A DNA stretch of 64,000 nt from CAIKMD01 sp036501365 (lineage in GTDB: Bacteria > Pseudomonadota > Alphaproteobacteria > ATCC43930 > CGMCC-115725): assembly GCA_036501365.1 (NCBI GenBank), contig DASYAL010000077.1:27189-91188 (forward strand), written 5' to 3'. Position 1 is the stretch's first letter; each line of letters opens with the position of its first letter. Shown here piece by piece: positions 24,769 through 32,816 of the stretch. Below the pieces are notes generated by a model. The model saw only the letters and a list, made by a program, of their open reading frames with translations. It searched no databases and was not told the origin of the DNA. The translations under genes and the position numbers were made by a program.

Positions 24769-24793
24769 GGAACGATCACGATTACCTCGGGTT
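24769..24793 (+). promoter_or_regulatory. Possible EcfG-type promoter before the hemerythrin gene
   Basis: GGAAC (24769-24773), a 16-base spacer, GGTT (24790-24793): one mismatch from the consensus -10 CGTT. It is 30 bases upstream of the hemerythrin ATG. Confidence 0.4.
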
Positions 24794-24823
24794 CTCTTCT
24801 GAACCAGGAGGAGATTCCCTGCC

Positions 24824-25342
24824 ATGAGCTTGTTCAGTACCCTCAAAAACCGCCCCTTCCCCTTCTCGCCCGGCGCCGAGGAAGCCGATGCCGACATCCT
24901 CGACACGCTGAAGAAAGAGCACGACGAAGTCGCCGAGTTGCTGTCGCAGCTTGTCAAGAGCGACCGCGCCGCCGAGCGCAAGGCGCAGGTGAAGCAAATC
25001 AAATCGGCCCTGATCCCGCATCTGCGCGCCGAGGAAAAGTACGTCTACAACGCGATCTACGGCCTCAAGGACAAAGACGCCAAGCAGGACAGCGCCGAGG
25101 GCTATATGGAGCACCAGCTGGCCGAGAAAATGCTGGCGACGCTCGAGAAGATCGGCGACGCGATGTCGCCGGAATTCGCCGCCGGCGCCAAGGTGCTGAA
25201 GGAAATGGTCGAGCATCACGTCGAGGAAGAAGAGAACAACGTCTGGAAGGACGTGAAGAAGAACTTCTCCGACGAGGAACGGATCGCGATGAACCGCAAA
25301 TTCCTGGCGGCGAAGAGAAAGGTCGGCGCCGCTATTTCCTGA
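24824..25342 (+). CDS. Hemerythrin-domain (HHE) protein
   Basis: 172 aa helical bundle with the di-iron ligand pattern: H33 (LKKEHDEVAELL), H66 and E70 (LIPHLRAEEKYVY), H97 (YMEHQLAEKML), H131/H132 with E135 (MVEHHVEEEEN). Bacterial HHE proteins bind O2 or sense iron, oxygen or nitrosative stress. CAGGAGGAG precedes the ATG. Its place between coxD and coxE is unusual and suggests an O2- or metal-related role near the oxygen-using molybdo-enzyme, or a stress gene that inserted there. Confidence 0.88.
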   Translation: MSLFSTLKNRPFPFSPGAEEADADILDTLKKEHDEVAELLSQLVKSDRAAERKAQVKQIKSALIPHLRAEEKYVYNAIYGLKDKDAKQDSAEGYMEHQLAEKMLATLEKIGDAMSPEFAAGAKVLKEMVEHHVEEEENNVWKDVKKNFSDEERIAMNRKFLAAKRKVGAAIS

Positions 25343-25350
25343 TCGCGAAA

Positions 25351-25382
25351 ACCGCGGCCGCCCGGACCGTCGCGGCCGCGGT
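25351..25382. other. GC-rich hairpin between hemerythrin gene and coxE
   Basis: ACCGCGGCCGC (25351-25361) pairs perfectly with GCGGCCGCGGT (25372-25382), 10-base loop. There is no T-tract; possible attenuator or transcript-processing structure that would separate coxE from the upstream genes. Confidence 0.55.
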
Positions 25383-25422
25383 CCTTGCCGCCTTCGCGCA
25401 AGGGCGTGTAAAACGCTGACTC

Positions 25423-26661
25423 ATGGAAGGTCTCGCCGAGCCGCCCCTGCCTGAATCCGGGCCTCAATCCGGCGGGCGGCTCTCTCAGAACATCATGTAT
25501 TTCGCGCGCACGCTGCGCGCCGCCGGCCTGCCGATCGGCCCGGGCGCGGTGCTGAACGCGCTGCAAGCGGTCGAGGCGGTCGGCATCGAGAATCGGCGCG
25601 ATTTCTACTGGACGCTGCACGCCGTCTTCGTCAACAAGCACGACCAGGAAGAGATCTTCGACCAGGCCTTCCACATCTTCTGGCGCAATCCGCAGCTGCT
25701 CGAGAAGATGCTGGCGCTGATGCTGCCGGGCTTCGCGCCGCAGGAGCCGGAAAAGGGCGAGGAGATGAATCGCCGCCTCGCCGAGGCACTGCAAGGCGAC
25801 GGCGACAAGGACGCGAAGGAAGGCGAGACCGAGATCGAGCTCGATTCGGCGATGACCTATTCCGCGCAGGAGGCGTTGCGCGGCATGGATTTCGAGAAAA
25901 TGTCGAACGAGGAGGTCGACCGGGCGAAGAAAGCCTTGGAGCGCATGGCGCTGCCGCTCGCCGATCTCAAGACGCGGCGCTTCGCCTCGGATCCGCGCGG
26001 CAGCCGCGTCGATCTCCGGGCGACGATGCGCGCACAGCTTCGCGCCGGCGCCCTCATCGCGCTCCGCCACAAGAAGCCGCGCACCCGGCCGCCGCCGCTC
26101 GTCATCCTCTGCGACATCTCCGGCTCGATGAGCCGCTACAGCCGCATTTTCCTGCATTTCATGCATGCGGTGACCAACGACCGCGACCGCGTCTACACCT
26201 TCCTCTTCGGCACGCGGCTCTCCAACGTCACGCGCTATCTGCGCTACAAGGACATCGACATCGCGCTCGACAAGGTCGCGCAGGCGGTCGAGGACTGGTC
26301 CGGCGGCACGCGGATCGGCCAATGTCTCGCCGATTTCAACCGCAACTGGTCGCGGCGCGTGCTGGGCCAGGGCGCGATCGTCGTCCTGATCACCGACGGG
26401 CTCGACAGGGACGCCGGCGCCGGTATATCCCAGGAAATAGAGCGGTTGCACAAATCCTGCCGACGCCTCATCTGGCTCAATCCGCTGTTGCGCTACGAGG
26501 GATTCGCACCCAAATCATTGGGCATGCGGGCGATCCTGCCCCATGTCGACGAGTTCCGGTCGGTGCATAATCTCGACAGCATCGCCGAATTGGTGAAAGC
26601 GTTGAGCCGGCCCGGGCCGCGCCGCCTGGAGGCGGCCTCTGCCTGGCGCGAAGCGGGGTGA
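25423..26661 (+). CDS. coxE: CoxE-like VWA-domain protein
   Basis: 412 aa. The N-terminal half (FARTLRAAGLPIGPGAVLNA, acidic middle EPEKGEEMNRRL) is the CoxE region; the von Willebrand A domain from about residue 220 has a full MIDAS (ILCDISGSMSRYS, later FGTRLSNVTRYL and VVLITDGLDRD). CoxE partners the CoxD ATPase in maturing the Mo hydroxylase active site. The ribosome site is weak. The stop lies two bases before the ATG of the first XdhC-domain gene. Confidence 0.9.
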   Translation: MEGLAEPPLPESGPQSGGRLSQNIMYFARTLRAAGLPIGPGAVLNALQAVEAVGIENRRDFYWTLHAVFVNKHDQEEIFDQAFHIFWRNPQLLEKMLALMLPGFAPQEPEKGEEMNRRLAEALQGDGDKDAKEGETEIELDSAMTYSAQEALRGMDFEKMSNEEVDRAKKALERMALPLADLKTRRFASDPRGSRVDLRATMRAQLRAGALIALRHKKPRTRPPPLVILCDISGSMSRYSRIFLHFMHAVTNDRDRVYTFLFGTRLSNVTRYLRYKDIDIALDKVAQAVEDWSGGTRIGQCLADFNRNWSRRVLGQGAIVVLITDGLDRDAGAGISQEIERLHKSCRRLIWLNPLLRYEGFAPKSLGMRAILPHVDEFRSVHNLDSIAELVKALSRPGPRRLEAASAWREAG

Positions 26662-26663
26662 TC

Positions 26664-26984
26664 ATGGACGACAATCAGGAAATCTTGGACCAAGCGCGGA
26701 AATGGCAAGCCGAGGGCAAGGGCGTCGCGGTCGCGACCGTGGTCACGACCTGGGGCTCCTCGCCGCGCCCGGTCGGCTCGAAGCTCGCGGTCGACCAGGA
26801 CGGCCGCTTCCTCGGCTCGGTCTCGGGCGGCTGCGTCGAAGGCGCGGTCATCGGCGAAGCCCAGGACGCGATCAAGGACGGCAAGCCCCGGCTGCTCTCC
26901 TTCGGCGTCACCAACGAACAAGCCTGGGAGGTCGGGCTTGCCTGCGGCGGCAAGATTCAGGTCTTCGTGGAGCGCGCGGAATGA
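26664..26984 (+). CDS. XdhC/CoxI N-terminal-domain protein (CoxF/CoxI type)
   Basis: 106 aa from ATG 26664; a GTG at 26658 is possible but lies inside the coxE end. Motifs VATVVTTWGSSPRPVGSKLA and SVSGGCVEGAVIGEAQDAI define the XdhC_CoxI domain; the Cys in SGGCVEGA is the conserved one. The family binds molybdenum cofactor and supports its sulfuration and insertion. It ends overlapping (ATGA) with the gene for the second XdhC half, so the two polypeptides are made together in place of one fused chain. Confidence 0.88.
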   Translation: MDDNQEILDQARKWQAEGKGVAVATVVTTWGSSPRPVGSKLAVDQDGRFLGSVSGGCVEGAVIGEAQDAIKDGKPRLLSFGVTNEQAWEVGLACGGKIQVFVERAE

Positions 26985-27697
26985 AGCTCCAATACCTCGA
27001 TCGGGCGGTGGCGGCGAGCCGCGCCGGCAAGCCCGCCGCGATCGCCACCAATCTCACCTCAGGACTTCAAAGCCTTATTGAAGGCTCTGAAGTTACGGGA
27101 AATCTTAAGATCGACGGCGAGATCCAGACCGGCGTAAGGAAGGCCCTTGCCGAGGATCGCAGCACCACGATCGAGACTTCCGCGGGACCGGTCTTCGTCG
27201 AGGTGTTCAACCCGCCGCTGCGCTGCTTCGTCGTCGGCGCCGTGCATATCGCCCAGCCGCTCGCCCGCCTTTCCGCCGAGCTCGGCTACAAGGTGACGGT
27301 GGTCGATCCCCGCACCGCCTTCGCGACCGACGCCCGGTTCCCCGAGATCGAGCTCTCGACCGAATGGCCGGACGAGGCGTTGTCGCGGTTGAAGCCGGAC
27401 AAGCGCAGCGCGGTCATCACCCTCACCCACGATCCGAAGCTCGACGATCCGGCGCTCGCCGAGGCGCTGAAATCGGCGGCCTTCTATATCGGCGCACTCG
27501 GCTCGCGGAAAACGCACGCGGCGCGGCTGCGCCGCCTCGCCGAACTCGGCTTCCAGCAGGCCGATCTCGACCGCATCCACGGCCCCGTCGGCCTCAATAT
27601 CGGCGCCATCTCTCCGGCCGAGATCGCGGTCGCGATCCTTGGCCAGGTCACCGCGGTGCTGCGCGCCGACCGCTTGAAAGCGCGCGAAGCCGCATGA
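26981..27697 (+). CDS. XdhC C-terminal (Rossmann) domain protein
   Basis: 238 aa. After a leader with an XdhC-like strand region (residues 1-70), the Rossmann domain begins RCFVVGAVHIAQPLARLSAE, then VTVVDPRTAFATDARFPE, SAVITLTHDPKLDDPALAEA, FYIGALGSRKTHAARLRRL and NIGAISPAEIAVAILGQ, which is the XdhC_C signature. It is the other half of the XdhC pair. Start ATGA overlaps the N-domain gene and its stop overlaps the MobA fusion gene. Near 27064-27093 the coding sequence carries an AT-richer stem-loop unlike its surroundings. Confidence 0.9.
   Translation: MKLQYLDRAVAASRAGKPAAIATNLTSGLQSLIEGSEVTGNLKIDGEIQTGVRKALAEDRSTTIETSAGPVFVEVFNPPLRCFVVGAVHIAQPLARLSAELGYKVTVVDPRTAFATDARFPEIELSTEWPDEALSRLKPDKRSAVITLTHDPKLDDPALAEALKSAAFYIGALGSRKTHAARLRRLAELGFQQADLDRIHGPVGLNIGAISPAEIAVAILGQVTAVLRADRLKAREAA
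27064..27093. other. Stem-loop inside the XdhC C-domain gene
   Basis: ACTTCA and AGCCTT (27064-27069, 27071-27076) pair with AAGGCT and TGAAGT (27081-27086, 27088-27093) around loop ATTG with a single mismatched position. It lies in the first 40 codons of the gene, in locally atypical base composition. Confidence 0.5.
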
Positions 27698-29331
27698 AAT
27701 TCGGCGAGATGCCACTCGCCGAGGCGCAGGGCGCGATCCTCGCGCATAGCGTCAAGCTGGGATCGCGTTCCCTCAAGAAAGGCAAGCCGCTCACCGCCGA
27801 GGACATCGCCGCACTCGCAGCCGCCGGCAAGACCAGCGTCATCGCGGCGCGGCTCGAGCCGGGCGACGTCGTCGAAAACGCCGCCGCCGACCGCGTTGCC
27901 GCGGCGCTCGCCCATCCCGGCGTCTCGGCGACGCCGGCCTTCACCGGCCGGGCGAATTTCTATGCCGCTACCGGCGGGCTCTGCGTGATCGATCGCGACG
28001 CCGTCGATCGCTTCAACCTCATCGACGAGGCAATCACCATCGCGACCATCGAGCCGGCGAGTGTCGTCGAGCCCAAGCAAATGGTCGCGACGGTCAAGAT
28101 CATCCCCTTTGCCGTGCGCGCCGAGACGCTCGATGCCTGCGTCGCTTTGATCAAGGGCAGCGCTCTCTTCGGGGTGGTGCCGTTCAAGCCGCATCGCACC
28201 GCGCTGATCCAGACCACCCTTCCCGGCCTCAAGGAAAGCATCCTCGACAAGACGGTCGAGACCACGCGCGAGCGCCTCGCCGAACTGGGCTCGGGCCTCG
28301 ATTGGGAAAAGCGCTGCGCCCATGATCCGGCGGCGCTGGCGCCGGCGATCGAGGAAATGGTCAAGGCCGGCGCCGCGCTGGTGCTGGTGGCCGGCGCCTC
28401 GGCGATCCTCGACCGCCGCGACGTCATTCCCGCCGCCGTTACCGCGCTCGGCGGCGCGATCGAGCATTTCGGCATGCCGGTCGATCCCGGCAATCTCTTG
28501 CTGATGGCGCGCGTCGGCAATGTGCCGGTGCTCGGTCTGCCTGGTTGCGCACGCTCGCCCAAGGTCAACGGCTTCGACTGGGTGCTGCGCCGGGTGCTGG
28601 CCGGCCTGCCGGTCGGGGCCGATGCGATCCGGCGCATGGGTGTCGGCGGCCTCCTCTCCGAGATACCGTCGCGGCCCTCGCCGCGCGCCGCGGCCGGTGG
28701 ACCGCCGACCGTCGCCAAGCCGCAACGGCCGCGCATCGCCGGCATCATCCTCGCCGCCGGCAAGTCCTCGCGCATGGGCGCGCTCAACAAGCTGCTGATC
28801 CCGATCGACGGCAAGCCGATGGTCCGCCGCGCCGCCGAAGCGGTGGTGGCGGCAAAGCTCTCGCCCGTGCTCGTGGTGACCGGCCACCAGCGCGAGCAGG
28901 TCGAGGAAGCACTTAAAGGCCTGCCGGTAACCTTTTTGAATAACAGCAATTATGCCGCCGGTATGTCGACGTCGCTCAAGTGCGGGATCGAGGCGGCGCC
29001 GGGCGATTGCGACGGCGCGCTCGTCGCTCTAGGCGACATGCCGCTGATCACCGGACGCGAGATCGAGCAGCTCGTCAACGCCTTCAATCCGGTCGAAGGC
29101 CGGTCTATCGTTGTGCCGACTCGACGCGGCAAGCGCGGCAACCCGGTCCTCTGGGCGCGGCGTTTCTTCGGCGAGATGACGGCGGCTGGCGGCGATGTCG
29201 GTGCCCGGCACCTGTTCACCGCCTATCCCGAGGCGATCGTCGAAGTCGAGATGGCCGGCGATGGTGTCCTGACCGATATCGACACGCCGCAGGCCTTGGC
29301 TCGCCTTGCTGCCGCCAAAATCGACGCCTAG
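27694..29331 (+). CDS. Fusion of molybdopterin-binding (MoaB/MoeA-like) domain and MobA-like nucleotidyltransferase
   Basis: 545 aa. Residues 1-340 form a molybdopterin-binding unit (MPLAEAQGAILAHS, HRTALIQTTLPGLKESILDK, GAALVLVAGASAILDRRDVI, GMPVDPGNLLLMARVGNVPV). Residues about 348-545 are an NTP-transferase of the MocA type: ILAAGKSSRMGALNKLLIPI, LVVTGHQREQVEEAL, ALGDMPLITGREIEQL, DIDTPQALARL. The second half attaches CMP to molybdenum cofactor, as needed by xanthine-oxidase-family enzymes such as CO dehydrogenase. It overlaps xdhC by ATGA, so cofactor finishing is coupled to its insertion factors. Confidence 0.9.
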   Translation: MKFGEMPLAEAQGAILAHSVKLGSRSLKKGKPLTAEDIAALAAAGKTSVIAARLEPGDVVENAAADRVAAALAHPGVSATPAFTGRANFYAATGGLCVIDRDAVDRFNLIDEAITIATIEPASVVEPKQMVATVKIIPFAVRAETLDACVALIKGSALFGVVPFKPHRTALIQTTLPGLKESILDKTVETTRERLAELGSGLDWEKRCAHDPAALAPAIEEMVKAGAALVLVAGASAILDRRDVIPAAVTALGGAIEHFGMPVDPGNLLLMARVGNVPVLGLPGCARSPKVNGFDWVLRRVLAGLPVGADAIRRMGVGGLLSEIPSRPSPRAAAGGPPTVAKPQRPRIAGIILAAGKSSRMGALNKLLIPIDGKPMVRRAAEAVVAAKLSPVLVVTGHQREQVEEALKGLPVTFLNNSNYAAGMSTSLKCGIEAAPGDCDGALVALGDMPLITGREIEQLVNAFNPVEGRSIVVPTRRGKRGNPVLWARRFFGEMTAAGGDVGARHLFTAYPEAIVEVEMAGDGVLTDIDTPQALARLAAAKIDA

Positions 29332-29416
29332 TTAATTTTTTTTGTCAGTGATGAATAAAACGCCAAGCCGCGCGTTGTCGGCTTGGCCACAACAAAAACC
29401 TTTGGAGGGGCCCGCC

Positions 29417-29557
29417 ATGACTACCTTGATCGGAACCGTCACCCTCGCTGGGACGGTGTTCGGCGCCTTGATCGGCCAGATCGCCACCGGAGCCGAATTC
29501 GCCGGCGTCATCATCGCCTCGCTGGTGCTCATCACCCTGCGCAACGTCCGCGACTAA
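29417..29557 (+). CDS. 46-residue membrane peptide
   Basis: 46 aa from ATG 29417 with TTGGAGGGG upstream, a strong and correctly spaced ribosome site. The chain is mostly hydrophobic (TLIGTVTLAGTVFGALIGQI, AGVIIASLVLITLRN), enough for one or two membrane helices with glycine packing motifs, and a short polar tail. A T-rich tract after the mobA fusion gene suggests separate transcription. No family recognised; possibly a regulator of a membrane protein. Confidence 0.6.
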   Translation: MTTLIGTVTLAGTVFGALIGQIATGAEFAGVIIASLVLITLRNVRD

Positions 29558-29595
29558 ATTTCTTTTAAAACCAGCCGCTTACCTACCATCTCTCT

Positions 29596-31140
29596 TCAGA
29601 CCACGTAGTCGGCCAGCGCGGTCTCGTCGACCGGCGGCTTTGCCGTCATCGCGTTGAAGACCGGCGTCAGCACCAGCGCGACCAGCAAATTCAGGATCAC
29701 GGTATAGAAGGCGGCATAGCCGGGGAAGGTCCAGCCGCCGACCGCCAGCGGATAGGTGGCGCTGAAATTCATCACCGCCGCCATCCAGGTTCCCGCCACC
29801 GTCCCCACCGTCCAGCCGCAGAGCAGCGCCCAATCGTTCAGCTTGCGGGTGTAAAGCCCGAAGATCACCGCCGGGAAAGTCTGAACGATCCAGATGCCGC
29901 CGAGCAGCTGGAGCTGGATCGCGTATTGCAGCGGCAGGAACAGCACGAAGATCAGCGCGCCGAACTTCACGATCAGCGACACCCATTTGGCGATCTGCGC
30001 CTCGGCCCGGCCCGATAGCGCCGGATTGAAGAATTCGCGGTGGATGTTGCGCGTATAAAGATTGGCAGACGCTATCGACATGATCGCCGCCGGCACCAGC
30101 GCGCCGATGCCGATCGCCGCGAAGGCGATGCCGACGAACCATGACGGGAACGCCCAGAGCAGGATCGCCGGCGCTGCGAAGGTCGCCTTGTATTGGGCGA
30201 AGCCGGCGGCGAATTGCGGCAGCTTGTCGATGCCCGCCGCGATCACGAAGAAGCCGAACAGCGTCAGCAAGCCGAGCATGAAGGAATAGAGCGGCAGCAT
30301 CGCCGCGTTGCGCCTGACCGCACGCGCGCTGCTCGCCGAGAGGATGCCGGTCATCGAATGCGGATAGAGGAAGAGCGCCAGCGCCGAGCCGAGAGCGAGC
30401 GTCGCAAAGGCGCCGTAGGAGCCCGTGCTCGCCGCGGGCGGCGCCGCCAGCAGCAGCTTTGCCGCCGGCACCGCGGCGAAGATCTTGGCGAAGCCGCCGA
30501 GCTTGATCGGGATCACGATCACCGCCGTGAACGCCGTCAGATAGATCAGCAGATCCTTGACGATCGCGATCGCCGCCGGGGCGCGCAGCCCGCTGCTATA
30601 GGTGAAGGCGGCGAGGATGACGAAGGCGATGATCAGCGGAATGTCCCCGCTCAGCCCGGTGCCGGAAATGCCCATGCCGCCGATGACGACCTGCAGGCCG
30701 ACGAGCTGCAGCGCGATATAGGGCATGGTCGCGACGATGCCGCTCAAGGTAATGGCGAGCGCCAGCCAGCGATTGCCGAAACGGCCGCGAACGAAATCGG
30801 CCGCGGTGATGTAGCCGTGCTTGTGGCACACCTGCCACATCCGCGGGAAAGCGACGAAGAGCAGCGGAAAGATGAGGATCGTATAGGGCACAGCGAAGAA
30901 CGCGACCGCGCCCTGGCCGTAAGCGAGCGCCGGCAGCGCAACGAAGGTGTAGGCCGTGTAGATATCGCCGCCGATCAGGAACCAGGCGACCACGGTGCCG
31001 AAGCGGCGCCCGCCGAGGCCCCATTCATGCAGCGTGTTGAGATCGCCGCGGCGCCAGCGCGCCGAGACGAAGCCGAGCCAGGTGATGAAGCCGAACAGCA
31101 GCACGAAGATGGTGAGAGCCGTCCAGTTGATCTGTTCCAT
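29596..31140 (-). CDS. Sodium:solute symporter family permease (MctP-like)
   Basis: 514 aa with about 13 membrane helices and the SSS-family segment FLIGGDIYTAYTFVALPALA plus the TM8-9 region AFAAIGIGALVPAAIMSIAS. Length and pairing with a DUF3311 protein match monocarboxylate or amino-acid symporters of the MctP group in rhizobia. It imports an organic acid with Na+ or H+. The start follows CGGGGGATC; the DUF3311 gene ends 28 bases upstream. Substrate not fixed by sequence. Confidence 0.88.
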   Translation of the reverse strand: MEQINWTALTIFVLLFGFITWLGFVSARWRRGDLNTLHEWGLGGRRFGTVVAWFLIGGDIYTAYTFVALPALAYGQGAVAFFAVPYTILIFPLLFVAFPRMWQVCHKHGYITAADFVRGRFGNRWLALAITLSGIVATMPYIALQLVGLQVVIGGMGISGTGLSGDIPLIIAFVILAAFTYSSGLRAPAAIAIVKDLLIYLTAFTAVIVIPIKLGGFAKIFAAVPAAKLLLAAPPAASTGSYGAFATLALGSALALFLYPHSMTGILSASSARAVRRNAAMLPLYSFMLGLLTLFGFFVIAAGIDKLPQFAAGFAQYKATFAAPAILLWAFPSWFVGIAFAAIGIGALVPAAIMSIASANLYTRNIHREFFNPALSGRAEAQIAKWVSLIVKFGALIFVLFLPLQYAIQLQLLGGIWIVQTFPAVIFGLYTRKLNDWALLCGWTVGTVAGTWMAAVMNFSATYPLAVGGWTFPGYAAFYTVILNLLVALVLTPVFNAMTAKPPVDETALADYVV

Positions 31141-31168
31141 GTGATCCCCCGTTTCCCGCGCGCCGGCG

Positions 31169-31363
31169 CTATTCGGCGAAATAGACGATCGCGGTCACCG
31201 CGGCGCCGACGATCACCAGGAGCAGCTGGAACCAGTAGAAGAACGGCATGCCGATGAAGGTCGGATCGACCCGGTTGTAGAGCGGCACCCACAGCGTCAC
31301 GACACAAAGAGCAATCAGGAGCAGATACCACCAGCTCCAGCCCCGGTTGCGCGGCGATTCCAT
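31169..31363 (-). CDS. DUF3311 small membrane partner of the symporter
   Basis: 64 aa from ATG 31363 with GGGGACGGG upstream. Two membrane helices (YLLLIALCVVTLWVPLYN and FYWFQLLLVIVGAAVTAIVY) joined by RVDPTFIGMPF, the DUF3311 signature. Such proteins regularly precede SSS permeases as an auxiliary subunit. It is divergent from the SLC13/ArsB-like gene. Confidence 0.85.
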   Translation of the reverse strand: MESPRNRGWSWWYLLLIALCVVTLWVPLYNRVDPTFIGMPFFYWFQLLLVIVGAAVTAIVYFAE

Positions 31364-31490
31364 CCCGTCCCCGTTTTCTCCCGGCGCTTTGGCCGAGTCT
31401 CTCACGTCCGGTTACCATGAGCCTCGCGATTCGGTCAACTGCTTGCAGGCAAGCGCTGTCCGATCGCGACGGTTTCGGCTATTTTCGCGC

Positions 31491-32804
31491 ATGCTTTTCG
31501 GCCTCGATCCGCTCGTCACCGCCACGGTGATCCTCGGCATCACCTATGCGCTGGTGATTTCCGACCGTTTCGATCGCTCGATCCTCGCCTTGCTCGGCGG
31601 CGGCGCGATGATCGCCTCGGGCGTGCTGACGCAGCAGGAAGCGATCCGCGGCATCGACTTCAACACCATCGCTCTGCTCGCCGGCATGATGATCCTGGTC
31701 GCGATCGCACGGCGCTCGGGGATGTTCGAGCTCCTCGCCATCTGGTCGGCGCAGCGCGTCCGCGGCTCGCCGGCGGGCGTGCTCTGCCTGCTCTCGCTGG
31801 TAACGGCGGTCGTCTCCGCCTTCCTCAACAACGTCACGCTGGTGCTGGTGATCGCGCCGGTGACGCTGTCGATCGCGCAGCGGCTGCGGGTTCCACCCTA
31901 CCCCTTCCTCGTCGCTGTAATCATGGCCTCGAATATCGGCGGCGCGGCGACGCTGGTCGGCGATCCGCCGAACATGATGATCGGTTCGGCCGCGGCGCTA
32001 AGCTTCAACGCCTTCATCCTCAATCTGGCGCCGGTGACCATCGTGGTGATGGCCTGCCAGCTCCTCGCGACCCACCTGATCTGGGGACGCCGGACCGGCA
32101 CGACGCGCGAGGCACGCGAGGCGGTGATGGCGATCGCGGCGCGCTCGGCGATCACCGATCAACGGCTGCTATGGCTGTCACTGCTGGTTTTTGCCGTAAC
32201 CTTGCTTGGTTTCGTTTTCGCGACGCCTTTGCATCTTGAGGACGGCACCGTCGCGCTGATCGGCGCCGCCGCGCTGATGCTGCTCGACAACATCGTGCAC
32301 CATCATTCGCTCCATGCCGAGAGGACCATCGCGATCTACGGCGATGTCGATTGGATCACGATCTTCTTCTTCGTCGGGCTGTTCGTCGTGGTGCATGGCG
32401 TCGAGACCACCGGCGGGCTGGCGCGCATCGCCCAGGCGCTGAGCGCGGCGACGCATGGCAACCTCGCGGTCGCCGCATCGGCGATCCTCTGGGGCTCGGC
32501 GATCCTCTCGGCGATTGTCGACAACATTCCTTTCGTCGCGGCGATGATCCCGGTGGTGAAGGTCCTCGCGCCCGCGGTTGGCGGCGAGCCGGCGCTTGCG
32601 CCGCTATGGTGGGCACTGGCGCTGGGCGCATCGCTCGGCGGCAACGCCACGCTGATCGGCGCTTCGGCCAATCTCGCGGTCGCCGGGATCGCACGGCGCG
32701 CCGGGCTGCGTTTCGATTTCCTCGGCTACGCGCGCTACGCCGCGCCGCTGACCGTGCTCAGCCTCGCAATCTGCCAGCTCTATCTCTGGCTGCGCTATTT
32801 CTAG
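31491..32804 (+). CDS. SLC13/ArsB/NhaD-type ion permease
   Basis: 437 aa, about 11 membrane helices. Ion-transporter-superfamily features: LLAGMMILVAIARRSGMFEL, AFLNNVTLVLVIAPVTLSIA (first N-N/T re-entrant hairpin), ASNIGGAATLVGDPPNMMIG, and in the second half IVDNIPFVAAMIPVVK with ASLGGNATLIGASANLAVAG. The GDPPN motif is typical of the ArsB/NhaD side of the family. It is annotated conservatively as an anion or Na+/H+ transporter. Start at ATG 31491; longer frames reach back into the divergent promoter. Confidence 0.85.
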   Translation: MLFGLDPLVTATVILGITYALVISDRFDRSILALLGGGAMIASGVLTQQEAIRGIDFNTIALLAGMMILVAIARRSGMFELLAIWSAQRVRGSPAGVLCLLSLVTAVVSAFLNNVTLVLVIAPVTLSIAQRLRVPPYPFLVAVIMASNIGGAATLVGDPPNMMIGSAAALSFNAFILNLAPVTIVVMACQLLATHLIWGRRTGTTREAREAVMAIAARSAITDQRLLWLSLLVFAVTLLGFVFATPLHLEDGTVALIGAAALMLLDNIVHHHSLHAERTIAIYGDVDWITIFFFVGLFVVVHGVETTGGLARIAQALSAATHGNLAVAASAILWGSAILSAIVDNIPFVAAMIPVVKVLAPAVGGEPALAPLWWALALGASLGGNATLIGASANLAVAGIARRAGLRFDFLGYARYAAPLTVLSLAICQLYLWLRYF

Positions 32805-32816
32805 GGCGTGCGTGAG

